A stretch of DNA of 7,023 nt from Candidatus Poribacteria bacterium (GCA_002699335.1 PACG01000068.1:2136-9158), one strand, 5' to 3'; counted from the first letter of the stretch, positions 1 through 6,544 are shown. The notes: generated by a model from the sequence alone, not told the origin. Made by a program: numbers and translations.

Positions 1-234
1 AAGATGTTTGGCATTAGAAAAAAGATAGACTAATACTTGCAACTATCATATAGCAACGCAAATTACAGGTGAACAGGAGGAGATTAGAATAACTTGAGTA
101 ATCAGGCGGGTATCAATAATGATGACTGAAGGCCGTATTTGTAACGATTAAGCAGAGATGAAGGCAACGCCTAGAGTGTAGTCGTAACCGTCGGATCGGT
201 GGAAGATCTGTCAAACCAACAGTTGATATTTGTT
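1..234. other. Stretch without recognisable gene
   Basis: I read all six frames of this left edge and found no open frame with a recognisable motif. Short minus-strand peptides occur but have stops and no family signature. It lies downstream of the minus-strand esterase-like fragment and may be further decayed sequence. Confidence 0.4.
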
Positions 235-272
235 CTATAGCTTGTGCTGATTATAATTAGCACAGGCTATAG
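235..272. repeat. 38-bp near-perfect inverted repeat
   Basis: The arms CTATAGCTTGTGCT and AGCACAGGCTATAG pair over 14 bp with one T/G mismatch (a wobble in RNA). The 10-nt loop GATTATAATT contains the self-complementary ATTATAAT. It lies 20 bp downstream of the stop of the minus-strand fragment at 293-439, so it could act as a terminator hairpin for that old gene. There is no clear T-run on either strand, so a terminator role is only a possibility. Confidence 0.6.
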
Positions 273-292
273 ACATCACATTTGAGTTTTCG

Positions 293-439
293 TCAATCCG
301 TCTCCTCAAGCCATATTTCAGGTGTATCAAACTCCTTGTGGGCAAAAAAATCCCACAAGAAATCGGTTGTAATGAGCGCACCATGATTATACGCCATATC
401 CTCCCAAACCTGCACGGGCCATAGATGTCTATGTCCCGC
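293..439 (-). pseudogene. C-terminal relic, possibly an esterase-like alpha/beta hydrolase
   Basis: The minus strand has a 48-codon open stretch between an in-frame TAG (440-442) and a TGA (293-295). It has no start codon in a sensible place and no ribosome binding site. The peptide contains 'GHRHLWPVQVWEDM', then 'ITTDFLWDFFAHKEF', and an acidic end 'EIWLEETD'. The order Gly-His...Trp-Pro, then about 20 residues, then '(L/I)WDFF' resembles the C-terminus of polyhydroxybutyrate-depolymerase-like secreted esterases, where the catalytic His lies in a 'GHxWPG' motif. That assignment rests on motif memory alone. The coding-like composition is more convincing than the family name. The rest of the gene is not recognisable upstream (440-600). 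It is most likely a truncated gene remnant. Confidence 0.35.
335..359. repeat. Perfect inverted repeat with A/T-rich loop
   Basis: The arms CTTGTGGG (335-342) and CCCACAAG (352-359) are perfectly complementary around a 9-nt loop with seven A on the plus strand (T on the minus strand). It lies inside the esterase-like relic, across its 'LWDFFAHK' codons, so it may be partly a coding coincidence. It is one of four inverted repeats within about 325 bp. Confidence 0.5.
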
Positions 440-449
440 CTACCTTCTA

Positions 450-470
450 GTTTAACCAATAAGGTTAAAC
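450..470. repeat. Perfect 8-bp inverted repeat
   Basis: GTTTAACC (450-457), a 5-nt spacer AATAA, and GGTTAAAC (463-470) form a perfect dyad. It lies just upstream (minus-strand sense) of the TAG that bounds the esterase-like fragment. It could be an operator-like dyad, a hairpin, or a leftover element boundary. Nothing nearby decides between these. Confidence 0.5.
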
Positions 471-541
471 TAAGATGGAAATAATCCCCAACGCCTTTGC
501 CATGGTCAGCGTCCTATTAGCAGGGATTTACATTTTCATGA

Positions 542-559
542 TTATCTCAAGATAGATAA
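542..559. repeat. Short perfect inverted repeat
   Basis: TTATCT (542-547) and AGATAA (554-559) flank the 6-nt spacer CAAGAT. The arms are short and AT-rich, so chance is a real possibility. It is listed because it belongs to the run of dyads between 235 and 559. Confidence 0.3.
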
Positions 560-591
560 CTCAAACCTATTGGTGATTGTGTCATTTCTGA

Positions 592-801
592 AGACTAATC
601 CCTTTTCTAGTCTCCTCGCCACTTAGTTTGGAGGGGTTGACCCACCAACTGGCTATCGCGATTCGGAGAGATGATGGTCAGCAGGAACAAACATGGCAGG
701 ACAACACCATCAGGCAAAAGGTGAAAGGCCATACGCTCCGGCTAAAATTCTATATGAACAACACCGATTTGTTTAGTTTCCAATCCAGTCTGTCCCCTTA
801 A
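592..801 (+). pseudogene. C-terminal relic of a secreted beta-sandwich-type protein
   Basis: The plus strand is open from just after a TGA at about 586 to a TAA at 799-801. There is no good start, and the part that looks like protein begins near 637. It contains 'LTHQLAIAIRRDDGQ' and ends 'KGHTLRLKFYMNNTDLFSFQ'. The closing pattern, basic-hydrophobic 'LRLKF' followed by 'N(T/A)DLFSF', resembles the final beta strands of C-terminal domains on exported glycosidase- or sialidase-like proteins, where '(V)RLRF.LKDADLYSFRF' is a familiar ending. That likeness is from memory and is not a firm family call. It converges with the dioxygenase gene, 21 bp from stop to stop. No upstream body of the gene is visible. 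Confidence 0.35.
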
Positions 802-822
802 AGAAGTTATTCCTGTCTTAAA

Positions 823-1629
823 TTATTCTATATACTCTTTCTTGTTCCATCCTGGATACTGTTCTGCCAAGGCCTCCAGTGTTTGCAGCGTATAGTAAGG
901 GTGGCCGGCAGGTGGAAAGCGGAAGAATTCCCTTTCCTTGGCCGTCAGTGAGCCGATAAATTGGCAGAAGTGTGGGTTACGACCGACACTGGTATAGTGC
1001 AGTACCCCTTCCCAGAAATGGTCGGCCCGTCCATAAGCAAACTTCCATACGTACCTTTGTCCGTGATCGTGCAGATAATCGCCGGCTGAATGCCAATTGT
1101 AATTGGTGAAAATTGCTACCGATCCACCCGGCGCCACGAACTTTTCCGCACTACTCATATCTTGCCCATCCGACGTTTTTAACAGGTAAGTCGGCGCCTG
1201 GTCGTCTTCCACATCTTCCGGGTAAAACCAAAAATTGAGTTGGCTGTGATGTCGGTCTGATTTGCTAGGAGGTAGTAGGGAGTTATTACCGTTATCGATG
1301 TGCGGTTTCCCTGAATATCCCTTGAATCCGGGATAACGAACCAAAGCCAGACCTGGTCGGTAATGAATCTTTTCTGTGCCCAGCCATTTTTGGGAAAAAC
1401 AGATGCCTTCCGGGTTAAGAATCGCTCGATTGAGACACTGCTCCTCATAAGGGAAATAGGTGGCGTCGCTGGTTTTAGTTTTGTCTTCTACTTCTGACCA
1501 AGGAGGCAAAATACGACGAATTGCCGCTGCCATCTCCGCCCTTTGTGCTTCGGATAGAAAATTATGAACAATGATATAACTATCTCTTTCCAGCTGCTCA
1601 AAGTGAGCCTGGGTTAAAAAGGTTGACAT
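823..1629 (-). CDS. Phytanoyl-CoA dioxygenase (PhyH) family protein
   Basis: This 268-residue cytosolic-type protein has no signal peptide or membrane segment. It shows the Fe(II)/2-oxoglutarate dioxygenase facial triad in PhyH arrangement: H110-x-D112 in 'GKPHIDNG', and distal H180 in 'NYNWHSAGD'. A likely 2-oxoglutarate carboxylate-binding Arg, R192, follows in 'GQRYVWKF'. Such enzymes couple 2-oxoglutarate decarboxylation to hydroxylation of a small or CoA-linked substrate; the substrate here cannot be told. Length is normal for the family and the frame is unbroken. The start is the ATG at 1629, because AGGAG lies 6 nt upstream. A longer in-frame TTG at 1647 would place that ribosome binding site inside the gene and adds only six residues. 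The gene stands alone, with relics on both sides and a convergent fragment ending 21 bp past its stop. Confidence 0.85.
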   Translation of the reverse strand: MSTFLTQAHFEQLERDSYIIVHNFLSEAQRAEMAAAIRRILPPWSEVEDKTKTSDATYFPYEEQCLNRAILNPEGICFSQKWLGTEKIHYRPGLALVRYPGFKGYSGKPHIDNGNNSLLPPSKSDRHHSQLNFWFYPEDVEDDQAPTYLLKTSDGQDMSSAEKFVAPGGSVAIFTNYNWHSAGDYLHDHGQRYVWKFAYGRADHFWEGVLHYTSVGRNPHFCQFIGSLTAKEREFFRFPPAGHPYYTLQTLEALAEQYPGWNKKEYIE

Positions 1630-1635
1630 TAGTTT

Positions 1636-1640
1636 CTCCT
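1636..1640 (-). promoter_or_regulatory. Ribosome binding site of the dioxygenase gene
   Basis: AGGAG on the minus strand with a 6-nt spacer to the ATG at 1629. It is the strongest Shine-Dalgarno match I found in the window, and it decides the start over the upstream TTG at 1647. Confidence 0.75.
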
Positions 1641-1647
1641 GTATCAA

Positions 1648-1995
1648 TCGGCCACGTTTAGCCCGCCAACGTTAGTAAGAATCGGTTGTGTCTCTGAGCA
1701 AACCAGCCGCCCAGCAAAGGAAATAAAAAACTTAATTTGGACCATGCAAGCTGCAGTTGATTGTAGTGGGCTTGTAGCCCTTTCCTTATCTCTGGATCCA
1801 ATCAGACGTTCGACCGTCAGGGTGATTATCAAGGACTTCAGCCTGGAACCTTACGTTCTTGCTTCATCGTTGAATAGGGCAGCGCGCTTCAATCGTTTCA
1901 CGGAGGAACGCATCGTCCGGGGTCGTCGGGTCTTGTACATACCGTGGAAGGCCATGCGCAGATTCGGCGTTTCCTCGAGCGCGTCGTCCTGCTAA
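1648..1995. other. Unassigned stretch with a GC-richer patch
   Basis: No gene is recognised here. The right half (about 1849-1993) looks visibly more GC-rich than its surroundings. A plus-strand frame runs open from 1744 to 1995 (83 codons, 'FNRFTEERIVRGRRVLYIPW' near its end), but it has no ribosome binding site. The minus strand also has long open pieces in two frames ('PTTPDDAFLRETIEARCPIQ' and 'TPNLRMAFHGMYKTRRP'), each closed by a stop near 1850. I could not assign any of them. A short perfect hairpin, GGGCT-TGT-AGCCC, lies at 1768-1780. The promoter of the dioxygenase gene should be in 1650-1800 (minus), but I see only a weak candidate (TTGCTC, 17 nt, TTACTA). Confidence 0.4.
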
Positions 1996-2406
1996 TTACA
2001 ATACATCTCCTTTCAATTGGTTACCATCCACACTGACAGTGGTTTGTATCGGTGTGGCGACCCCATCTTGATTCCTGGCTTGAATGATGCTGTAATCGCC
2101 CGCTTGCTGGAACCCAGCATAACTCAGCTGATGTCTATTATCCGCGAATGGTTCTAGCTTAACTTCGATTAGCACCTAGTCAATCTGTTGCCAACAGGTC
2201 AACCGTTGTTCCAGATCAGGCGGGATAATAGTGGCTCTGACCTGATGGCCTTTAATTGTGACTAGTTCCATTTTCCACTGGTGGTTCTTAACCCCAGGTT
2301 CGGTGTCGCTGGTCGGCGATAACGCCTAAATCCCAGACTTCAATCTCGTGCGGGTAGTGCCCCATCAGCCTCGGCTAGCTTGCAGGGTAATAGTGGACTG
2401 TTGCAA
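1996..2406 (-). pseudogene. C-terminal Ig-like/beta-sandwich relic of a secreted protein
   Basis: On the minus strand one frame reads as protein from about 2406 to a TAA at 1996-1998, but is broken by TGA near 2365, TAG at 2326-2328 and TAG at 2176-2178. The best part is 2325-1996: 'VTIKGHQVRATIIPP', then after the last TAG 'VLIEVKLEPFADNRHQLSY', 'AGFQQAGDYSIIQARNQDG' and 'TPIQTTVSVDG'. The pattern 'Y.GF..AG.Y.I...A.N.DG..T.P..TTV.V' is that of an Ig-like domain ending a large exported protein. Similar tails occur on secreted multidomain and peptidase-like proteins of Poribacteria-type genomes (from memory). The upstream body is lost: 2407-2675 has only scattered pieces in shifting frames. 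Because the surviving frame is coherent through the TAG at 2176, that change looks fairly recent or the domain only lightly decayed. Confidence 0.5.
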
Positions 2407-2675
2407 TAGGCGTTATAAAAAGTATGACTTTTCTGCGCAGCTAAACGGTTCAGACCGGGGGACAGACGACCGGATACCCATTATTGCTTATAGCTGAACT
2501 CGTGTTTATCCGAAAAGAGGAAAATGAGGTGCATATATGGAAATTACCTCAGAATGACAACGCAATTCTACTCAGTATCAATACGTATAGCCATCACCAA
2601 ATTAGTGCTTTGGTTGATCCCGGTTATTCTTAGTGCATGTCAATTACGGAAATAGTAGATTTTTATAGCACTTCA
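2407..2675. other. Decayed intergenic stretch
   Basis: No intact gene. The minus strand has short coding-like pieces with many stops, perhaps the lost body of the Ig-like relic. The plus strand is open from about 2444 to a TAG near 2630 (about 62 codons, with 'NEVHIWKLPQNDNAILLSIN'). It has no plausible start or ribosome binding site, and I do not recognise it. No hairpin with a T-run follows the ankyrin segment that ends at 2676. Confidence 0.35.
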
Positions 2676-3131
2676 TTAGCCCAGTAGTTTGGCCACTTCT
2701 GTGCGTCCCACCTCTACCTTTTTCCGGTCTGCTTTGATCTGTAGTAATTGGGCAATGAATTGGGTCGTGCCCCAATCCACTTTTAAGCCATCTAAGGCCG
2801 TGGCCCCCTGATTGTTTCTGACCTCAATATAAGCACCGTTTTCAATTAGCAGTTTAGCTACCCTTGATCGACCCAGACACGCTGCCTTATGTAAGGCGGT
2901 ACCGCCATCTCCTCCTTTGGCATCGACGTTGGCACCTTTTTGGATTAAGAACTCAGCTATTTCATCGTGGTCCAGAATAGCAGCCACGTGTAAGACGGCA
3001 GTCCCGTCTTCGTCCTTGGCATCAATATCCACCCCCTTGGCTAAGTGTTGTTTGACTGCTTCGATGTTGTCATCTCCAGTTGCTGTCCAAATATCGTTGC
3101 CAACAGGACCCGCAGAATCCGTTTGGGCACC
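2676..3131 (-). pseudogene. Third ankyrin module, in frame beyond the stop of the CotH gene
   Basis: These 151 sense codons follow the TAA at 3132-3134 without any frame change and end at a TAA at 2676-2678. They begin with a linker-like 'GAQTDSAGPVG' and continue with 'NDIWTATGDDNIEAVKQHL' and ankyrin repeats ('GGTALHKAACLG', 'AKLLIENGA'). The close is 'VDWGTTQFIAQLLQI...VEVGR...LLG', the same module as at 5094-5516 and 3135-3563. The only early start is a GTG at 3032, without a properly spaced ribosome binding site, and it would cut the first repeat. So this is probably not an independent gene. It is either a tail cut off from the CotH gene by a nonsense mutation or an extension reached by stop-codon readthrough. 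No signal peptide precedes it, so separate translation would leave it in the cytoplasm, unlike its parent. Confidence 0.7.
2679..3098 (-). repeat. Ankyrin module copy 3 (about 140 residues)
   Basis: It has the same order as the other two copies: 'NDIW' start, '(E/V)AVK(Q/R)HL..G', a 'GGTALH.AA.LG' repeat, then the non-canonical closing unit 'DW.TT.FI..(L/M)(L/I)Q' and '(V)..GR'. It is in frame with copy 2 across the TAA. Confidence 0.8.
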
Positions 3132-5600
3132 TTATTGGCGCAGCAGTTCAACCATTTTAGCTCTACCTGTTTCGACCTCTTCTCGATCCAATTTCAGCTG
3201 AATCATCCCCGCGATAAACTCAGTGGTTCCCCAATCCAACATCAAAGTGTTCATTACTGTGGCGCCATCGTTGTTTCTAGCGTTGATATCAGCGCCATTT
3301 TGGATCAATAGCGCAGCTAGCTCATCCAGACCCAGGAAAGCTGCGCCGTGCAAGGCGGTTCCTCCATCGTTGTTTCTGGCGTTGGCGTCAGCTCCTTGCT
3401 GAAGCAGAAATTCAACCATTCTAACCTGTCCCCAAATCGTAGCTGACGTTAAAGGAGTCATTTGGAACAAGCCGTGGGGAGCATTGATATTTGCACCTTT
3501 ATCCAAGTGTCGCTTTACAGCCTCAAAATCCCCCTCTCTAGCTGCATCAGAAATATTATCTGAACCACCAATGACGAACGGTTTATCCGGTTTCGCCTCC
3601 CATTTAGGCATTCCATTAGCAATTTCTTCCGTAATATCAGCACGACGTTGACGAATGAATCGCCTTCTCTCTTCTAATGATCCAGCAAACCTATAGACCA
3701 ATTGTTCTACTTGCCTTTTTTCTTCATCTTCCTCGTCATATTTGTCGGGTTCACCTCGGTCCTCTTTCCCTGACAATTTATCTTTTCCCTCTTCCGTTTT
3801 TAACTTCTCAATACCTTCCGTTATCGCCTCTTGTGCTTTTGGGGATAGAAGCCTAAACTTTTCACTGTTTATAGCCCCTTCGCGTTCTTCAGGTGAAGCA
3901 GTTCTCGCCCATTCAACCCATCCTCTGACTTCGGTGATGGCGAAGTCCGCCTCTGTCCCGTTACCGATGTCCAAGTGTGGCTTGACCAAAGCCTCGATTC
4001 TCTCTGTCTCCGCCAATAATGCATCCTCATCCCAGTGCTGCTCTATAATTGTTCTCAATGACTGTTCATAACGCCGACGCCCTGACTCAAGCTGATACAG
4101 TTTATGTGCTATTAGGCCTTTGGTCTTGACCGACACTGGATCTTTCCTGTCATCCCTAATAGGGCTGTATCTCTCAAAAAGACTATCTGCTCCCCAAGGC
4201 ATAAAGTGGAATTTGTCCGTTTCTGGATTGAGATAGACAAAAAAGTTGTTGCTGTTGCCTGAGTACCCATCCCAAAAACTCAGCAACCCTTCCATGGCCC
4301 AAAAGGTATAAAAAGAATCCAGGTCAACCAATCTACCTATGGCTGACTCGATATTTTCATCTTCTCCCTCCAGGACCTTGATCAGTTGTAGGATCTTCTG
4401 TCGACCTAGTTCATCTTTGCCTGATTTTCGCTCGAAACTACCTTCCCAGTCTGGGTAAAAATCAACGACTGTCCCCTCGTATAAGATACCATCATCATTA
4501 CCGAAGGCGCGCTTTAGCAACGGCTTACGCATCGTTTCTACGTGTGAATAGATACCCAAGCTATTACCATTGACGGTTAGTTTCGCGTAAGCACAACGAG
4601 GTGCAGGTGAGCCCGCCGCATTAAATAGGGCATAGCTCATGAACTGACTGATTAGGCTGACATCTTGCTGGTTGTTGTTAAAAGTTAGATTTGTCAGACC
4701 TTCAATTCTAGCGTTCTTTTCGATATGATTGAGCTTAATTTTGAGTGAAGGTCTAGTACTACTTAAGGATCCAATAAACCCTTTCTTGCGAATGCCGACC
4801 AAGGGAAATTCAACTCCATCAATGGAAACGCTGGCATCGACATAGGTGTAAGGGCTATCAGGAGGAGCATATTTTCGGCTTTCGTGCAAAGCCGATACAA
4901 AGTTGCGTGATTGATAGCGGATAGTATCCCAATCTTTTTCGTCGACAGTGATTTTCACATCCAACACGTGATCGGTGGGAAAAATATCATCTAGAGCTAG
5001 TTTCTTAGCCGATGTGATCATCTTTATTGAAAGTTCGTCTCGTGGCTGCGCCTTTTTTCCGAGCTTCACCTCTTTGACTTTGCTTTCAGAAGGCTTTATA
5101 ATTTCGGCAATCTTGGCTCTCCCGGTTTTAACATTTTCTTGATCTACCGTGATTTGCAATAATTGGACAATAAACTGAGTGGTGGGCCAATCTACTTGTA
5201 GGTTATCCATGGCTGTAGAACCGTCGCCGTCTCTAACCTTAGTATCCGCTCCATTCGAAATCAGAAGTTCAGCTTCCTTAGATCGACCTAGGAAAGCGGC
5301 ACCATGCAAAGCTGTTCCACCATCTTTATTTTTGGCGTTAACATCAGCCCCTTGTTGAATGAGGAATTCAACCATCTCAGTTTGTCCTGTCAGCGTCGCT
5401 CCTGACAAGGGAGTTAAGCCAACGATCGGATCTTTGGCATTGATATCTATCCCATTGGCCAGGTGATGCTTGACGACATCGATCTTTCCCATACTCGCGG
5501 CTTTCCATATATCGTCCTGTGCCTGGACGGCTGGGAAAAGCAGCGTTAAGAGGATTAAGCCCAGCAAAACATTTGTGATTCCCATCATTCTAATTTCCAT
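3132..5600 (-). CDS. Secreted CotH-kinase-like protein flanked by ankyrin modules
   Basis: This is an 822-residue exported protein. Residues 1-27 form a signal peptide (hydrophobic 'VLLGLILLTLLF', cleavage after 'VQA'), with no lipobox. Ankyrin module 1 spans about 29-169, a CotH-kinase-like domain about 205-665, and ankyrin module 2 about 680-822. CotH landmarks are 'VGIRKKGFIGSLS' with 'RPSLKIKL' (about 268-290), 'LTVNGNSLGIYSHVE' (341-355), 'DGYSGNSNNFFVYL' (444-457), 'FMPWGADSLF' (466-475), and the helix 'RRRFIRQRRADITEEI' (645-660) that usually closes these proteins. CotH of Bacillus is a spore-coat protein kinase; the target here is unknown, and cell-surface or periplasmic phosphorylation is inference. 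The first Asp of the usual 'PWDxD' is Gly470, while D472 is kept. The start is the ATG at 5600, with AGGA 7 nt upstream, although M5 and M6 are alternatives. It follows the LamG relic by 31 nt. Confidence 0.85.
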   Translation of the reverse strand: MEIRMMGITNVLLGLILLTLLFPAVQAQDDIWKAASMGKIDVVKHHLANGIDINAKDPIVGLTPLSGATLTGQTEMVEFLIQQGADVNAKNKDGGTALHGAAFLGRSKEAELLISNGADTKVRDGDGSTAMDNLQVDWPTTQFIVQLLQITVDQENVKTGRAKIAEIIKPSESKVKEVKLGKKAQPRDELSIKMITSAKKLALDDIFPTDHVLDVKITVDEKDWDTIRYQSRNFVSALHESRKYAPPDSPYTYVDASVSIDGVEFPLVGIRKKGFIGSLSSTRPSLKIKLNHIEKNARIEGLTNLTFNNNQQDVSLISQFMSYALFNAAGSPAPRCAYAKLTVNGNSLGIYSHVETMRKPLLKRAFGNDDGILYEGTVVDFYPDWEGSFERKSGKDELGRQKILQLIKVLEGEDENIESAIGRLVDLDSFYTFWAMEGLLSFWDGYSGNSNNFFVYLNPETDKFHFMPWGADSLFERYSPIRDDRKDPVSVKTKGLIAHKLYQLESGRRRYEQSLRTIIEQHWDEDALLAETERIEALVKPHLDIGNGTEADFAITEVRGWVEWARTASPEEREGAINSEKFRLLSPKAQEAITEGIEKLKTEEGKDKLSGKEDRGEPDKYDEEDEEKRQVEQLVYRFAGSLEERRRFIRQRRADITEEIANGMPKWEAKPDKPFVIGGSDNISDAAREGDFEAVKRHLDKGANINAPHGLFQMTPLTSATIWGQVRMVEFLLQQGADANARNNDGGTALHGAAFLGLDELAALLIQNGADINARNNDGATVMNTLMLDWGTTEFIAGMIQLKLDREEVETGRAKMVELLRQ
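3135..3563 (-). repeat. Ankyrin module copy 2 (about 143 residues)
   Basis: Residues 680-822 of the CotH-like protein. Recognisable units include 'EAVKRHLDKGANINA', 'TPLTSATIWGQVRMVEFLLQ', 'GGTALHGAAFLGLDELAALL' and the closing 'LDWGTTEFIAGMIQL...GRAKMVELLRQ'. It aligns end to end with copy 1 with few length changes, which points to internal duplication around the kinase domain. The TAA falls exactly at its end. Confidence 0.85.
5094..5516 (-). repeat. Ankyrin module copy 1 (about 141 residues)
   Basis: Residues 29-169 of the CotH-like protein, directly after the signal peptide. Units include 'DVVKHHLANGIDINA', 'TPLSGATLTGQTEMVEFLIQ', 'GGTALHGAAFLGRSKEAELL' and the closing 'VDWPTTQFIVQLLQI...GRAKIAEII'. 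The core 'GGTALHGAAFLG' is identical in copies 1 and 2. Confidence 0.85.
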
Positions 5601-5607
5601 ATCAGTT

Positions 5608-5611
5608 TCCT
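5608..5611 (-). promoter_or_regulatory. Ribosome binding site of the CotH-like gene
   Basis: AGGA on the minus strand, 7 nt before the ATG at 5600. It supports that start over the two Met codons 4 and 5 residues further in, and shows the gene can start translation independently of the LamG relic upstream. Confidence 0.6.
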
Positions 5612-5631
5612 ATCAATTGTATATTCGTCGG

Positions 5632-6544
5632 CTAAAACATTCTATTCCATCTCAGGGCAAATTTCAGATTTTCTTCCCACTTGACCGCTTGAGCCACCCT
5701 GAGTATAAGATTACCAACGGGTAAGAAAAATACCTGGCAAGATACACCTGTTCGGTTGATGCTCCAAGGCGAGATAAAAACATCAAACTCAAATTGGTGT
5801 CCAGATTGGTAATCCTGTTCGCCATAACCAGTGAGGGGGGAGAACCGACAATTTGGGCATTCCCTTCAACTTATTATTATCATGACCATTGACCGTCAAA
5901 TCCTTAGCTGTTTCATCGTCGAAATTCCAGTAACCAACTAAACCATCTTCACTTCTAATTAGAGTTGAGTCCGTTGAAGCTTGAATTTCTGCTTCAATCA
6001 TGCAACATTCCAGATTTAAATTCCGTCAACGAAACTATGAGAGTACCTATTGTGCAGAGAAGATTACCTGTTTTGAGTGCCGGCTCTTGTGGGTCACGAT
6101 TATCACTCTAAGATAACTTGCCTTTAATGTGTTGCCAACATAGACGTTTGATACTTTTCCATCATAGGTAATTGTGATATGATAGCATTGGTTGAATTTT
6201 AACCGTTGGCCTCCATCATACCAACCGCTATGGTTATCTGATACCCAACTCCCATCGCTAAAAATAGCAAAGCAAAATTTTGCCGTGTCAGTTAGTTGCC
6301 ATCAGTAGTTGAAATCCCACATTCATAGGAGTCTTCTTTGTTTAAGAAAATGTCGACGTCACTACCAACAAGAGAAGAAAGCTGTATCCACATTTCCGCA
6401 GTTATCGCTGTTGCTAGGTCGAAGTGAATCAGAATCTGCAACTTCCATATAATCCCCATCACCATCCAAACTCAAAGCTTTATTCTGTGCCCAAACAGGA
6501 CCAGAAGCCGAAACAACCAGCACAAGTAATAGATCAATACGCAT
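5632..6544 (-). pseudogene. Secreted LamG-domain protein gene, multiply frameshifted
   Basis: The start ATG at 6544 opens a clean signal peptide ('RIDLLLVLVVSASGPVWA', then Q) and the LamG beginning 'KALSLDGDGDYMEVADSDSL'. An extra base near 6421 shifts the frame; the sense continues as 'DLATAITAEMWIQLSSLVG', 'DIFLNKEDSYECGIST', a TAA at 6292-6294, then a second frame with 'KFCFAIFSDGSW', 'WYDGGQRLKFNQCYHITITY' and 'VYVGNTLKA'. Further changes near 6107 and 6035 lead to 'DNRDPQEPALKTGNLL', 'SHSFVDGI-stop-IWNVA', and then 5860-6001 with 'EAEIQAS' and 'EDGLVGYWNFDDETAKDL'. Another change near 5860 gives 'GNAQIVGSPPSL'. The last frame (about 5632-5822, 'QFEFDVFISPW') I could not assign. LamG domains are concanavalin-like folds that bind sugars or proteins outside the cell. 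With at least five frame changes the product is lost. The decayed gene ends 31 nt before the CotH-like gene. Confidence 0.8.

Noticed and set aside
235..459. Minus-strand 74-residue open frame
   Set aside because: It runs in a different frame from the coding-like esterase fragment, has a basic, unstructured composition, and ends inside a palindrome.
1768..1780. GGGCT-TGT-AGCCC hairpin as a terminator
   Set aside because: The stem is only 5 bp, the following plus-strand run (TTTCCTT) is weak, and no gene ends just upstream of it.
1744..1995. Plus-strand 83-residue gene
   Set aside because: It has no ribosome binding site and no recognisable motif, and the GC-richer DNA is also open on the other strand, so openness is weak evidence.
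2676..3032. Independent 118-residue ankyrin gene starting at 3032
   Set aside because: The start codon is GTG inside the first ankyrin repeat, without a properly spaced ribosome binding site, and homology continues in frame upstream to the TAA at 3132.
2185..3107. Shared 12-mer GTTGCCAACAGG near 2187 and near 3096
   Set aside because: The two copies lie in unrelated minus-strand coding sequences, there is no extended similarity around them, and no spacing pattern suggests a repeat family.
5470..5724. Plus-strand open frames opposite the CotH-like gene and elsewhere (for example 2917-3311 and 3742-4071)
   Set aside because: They are antisense shadows of well-supported minus-strand coding sequence.
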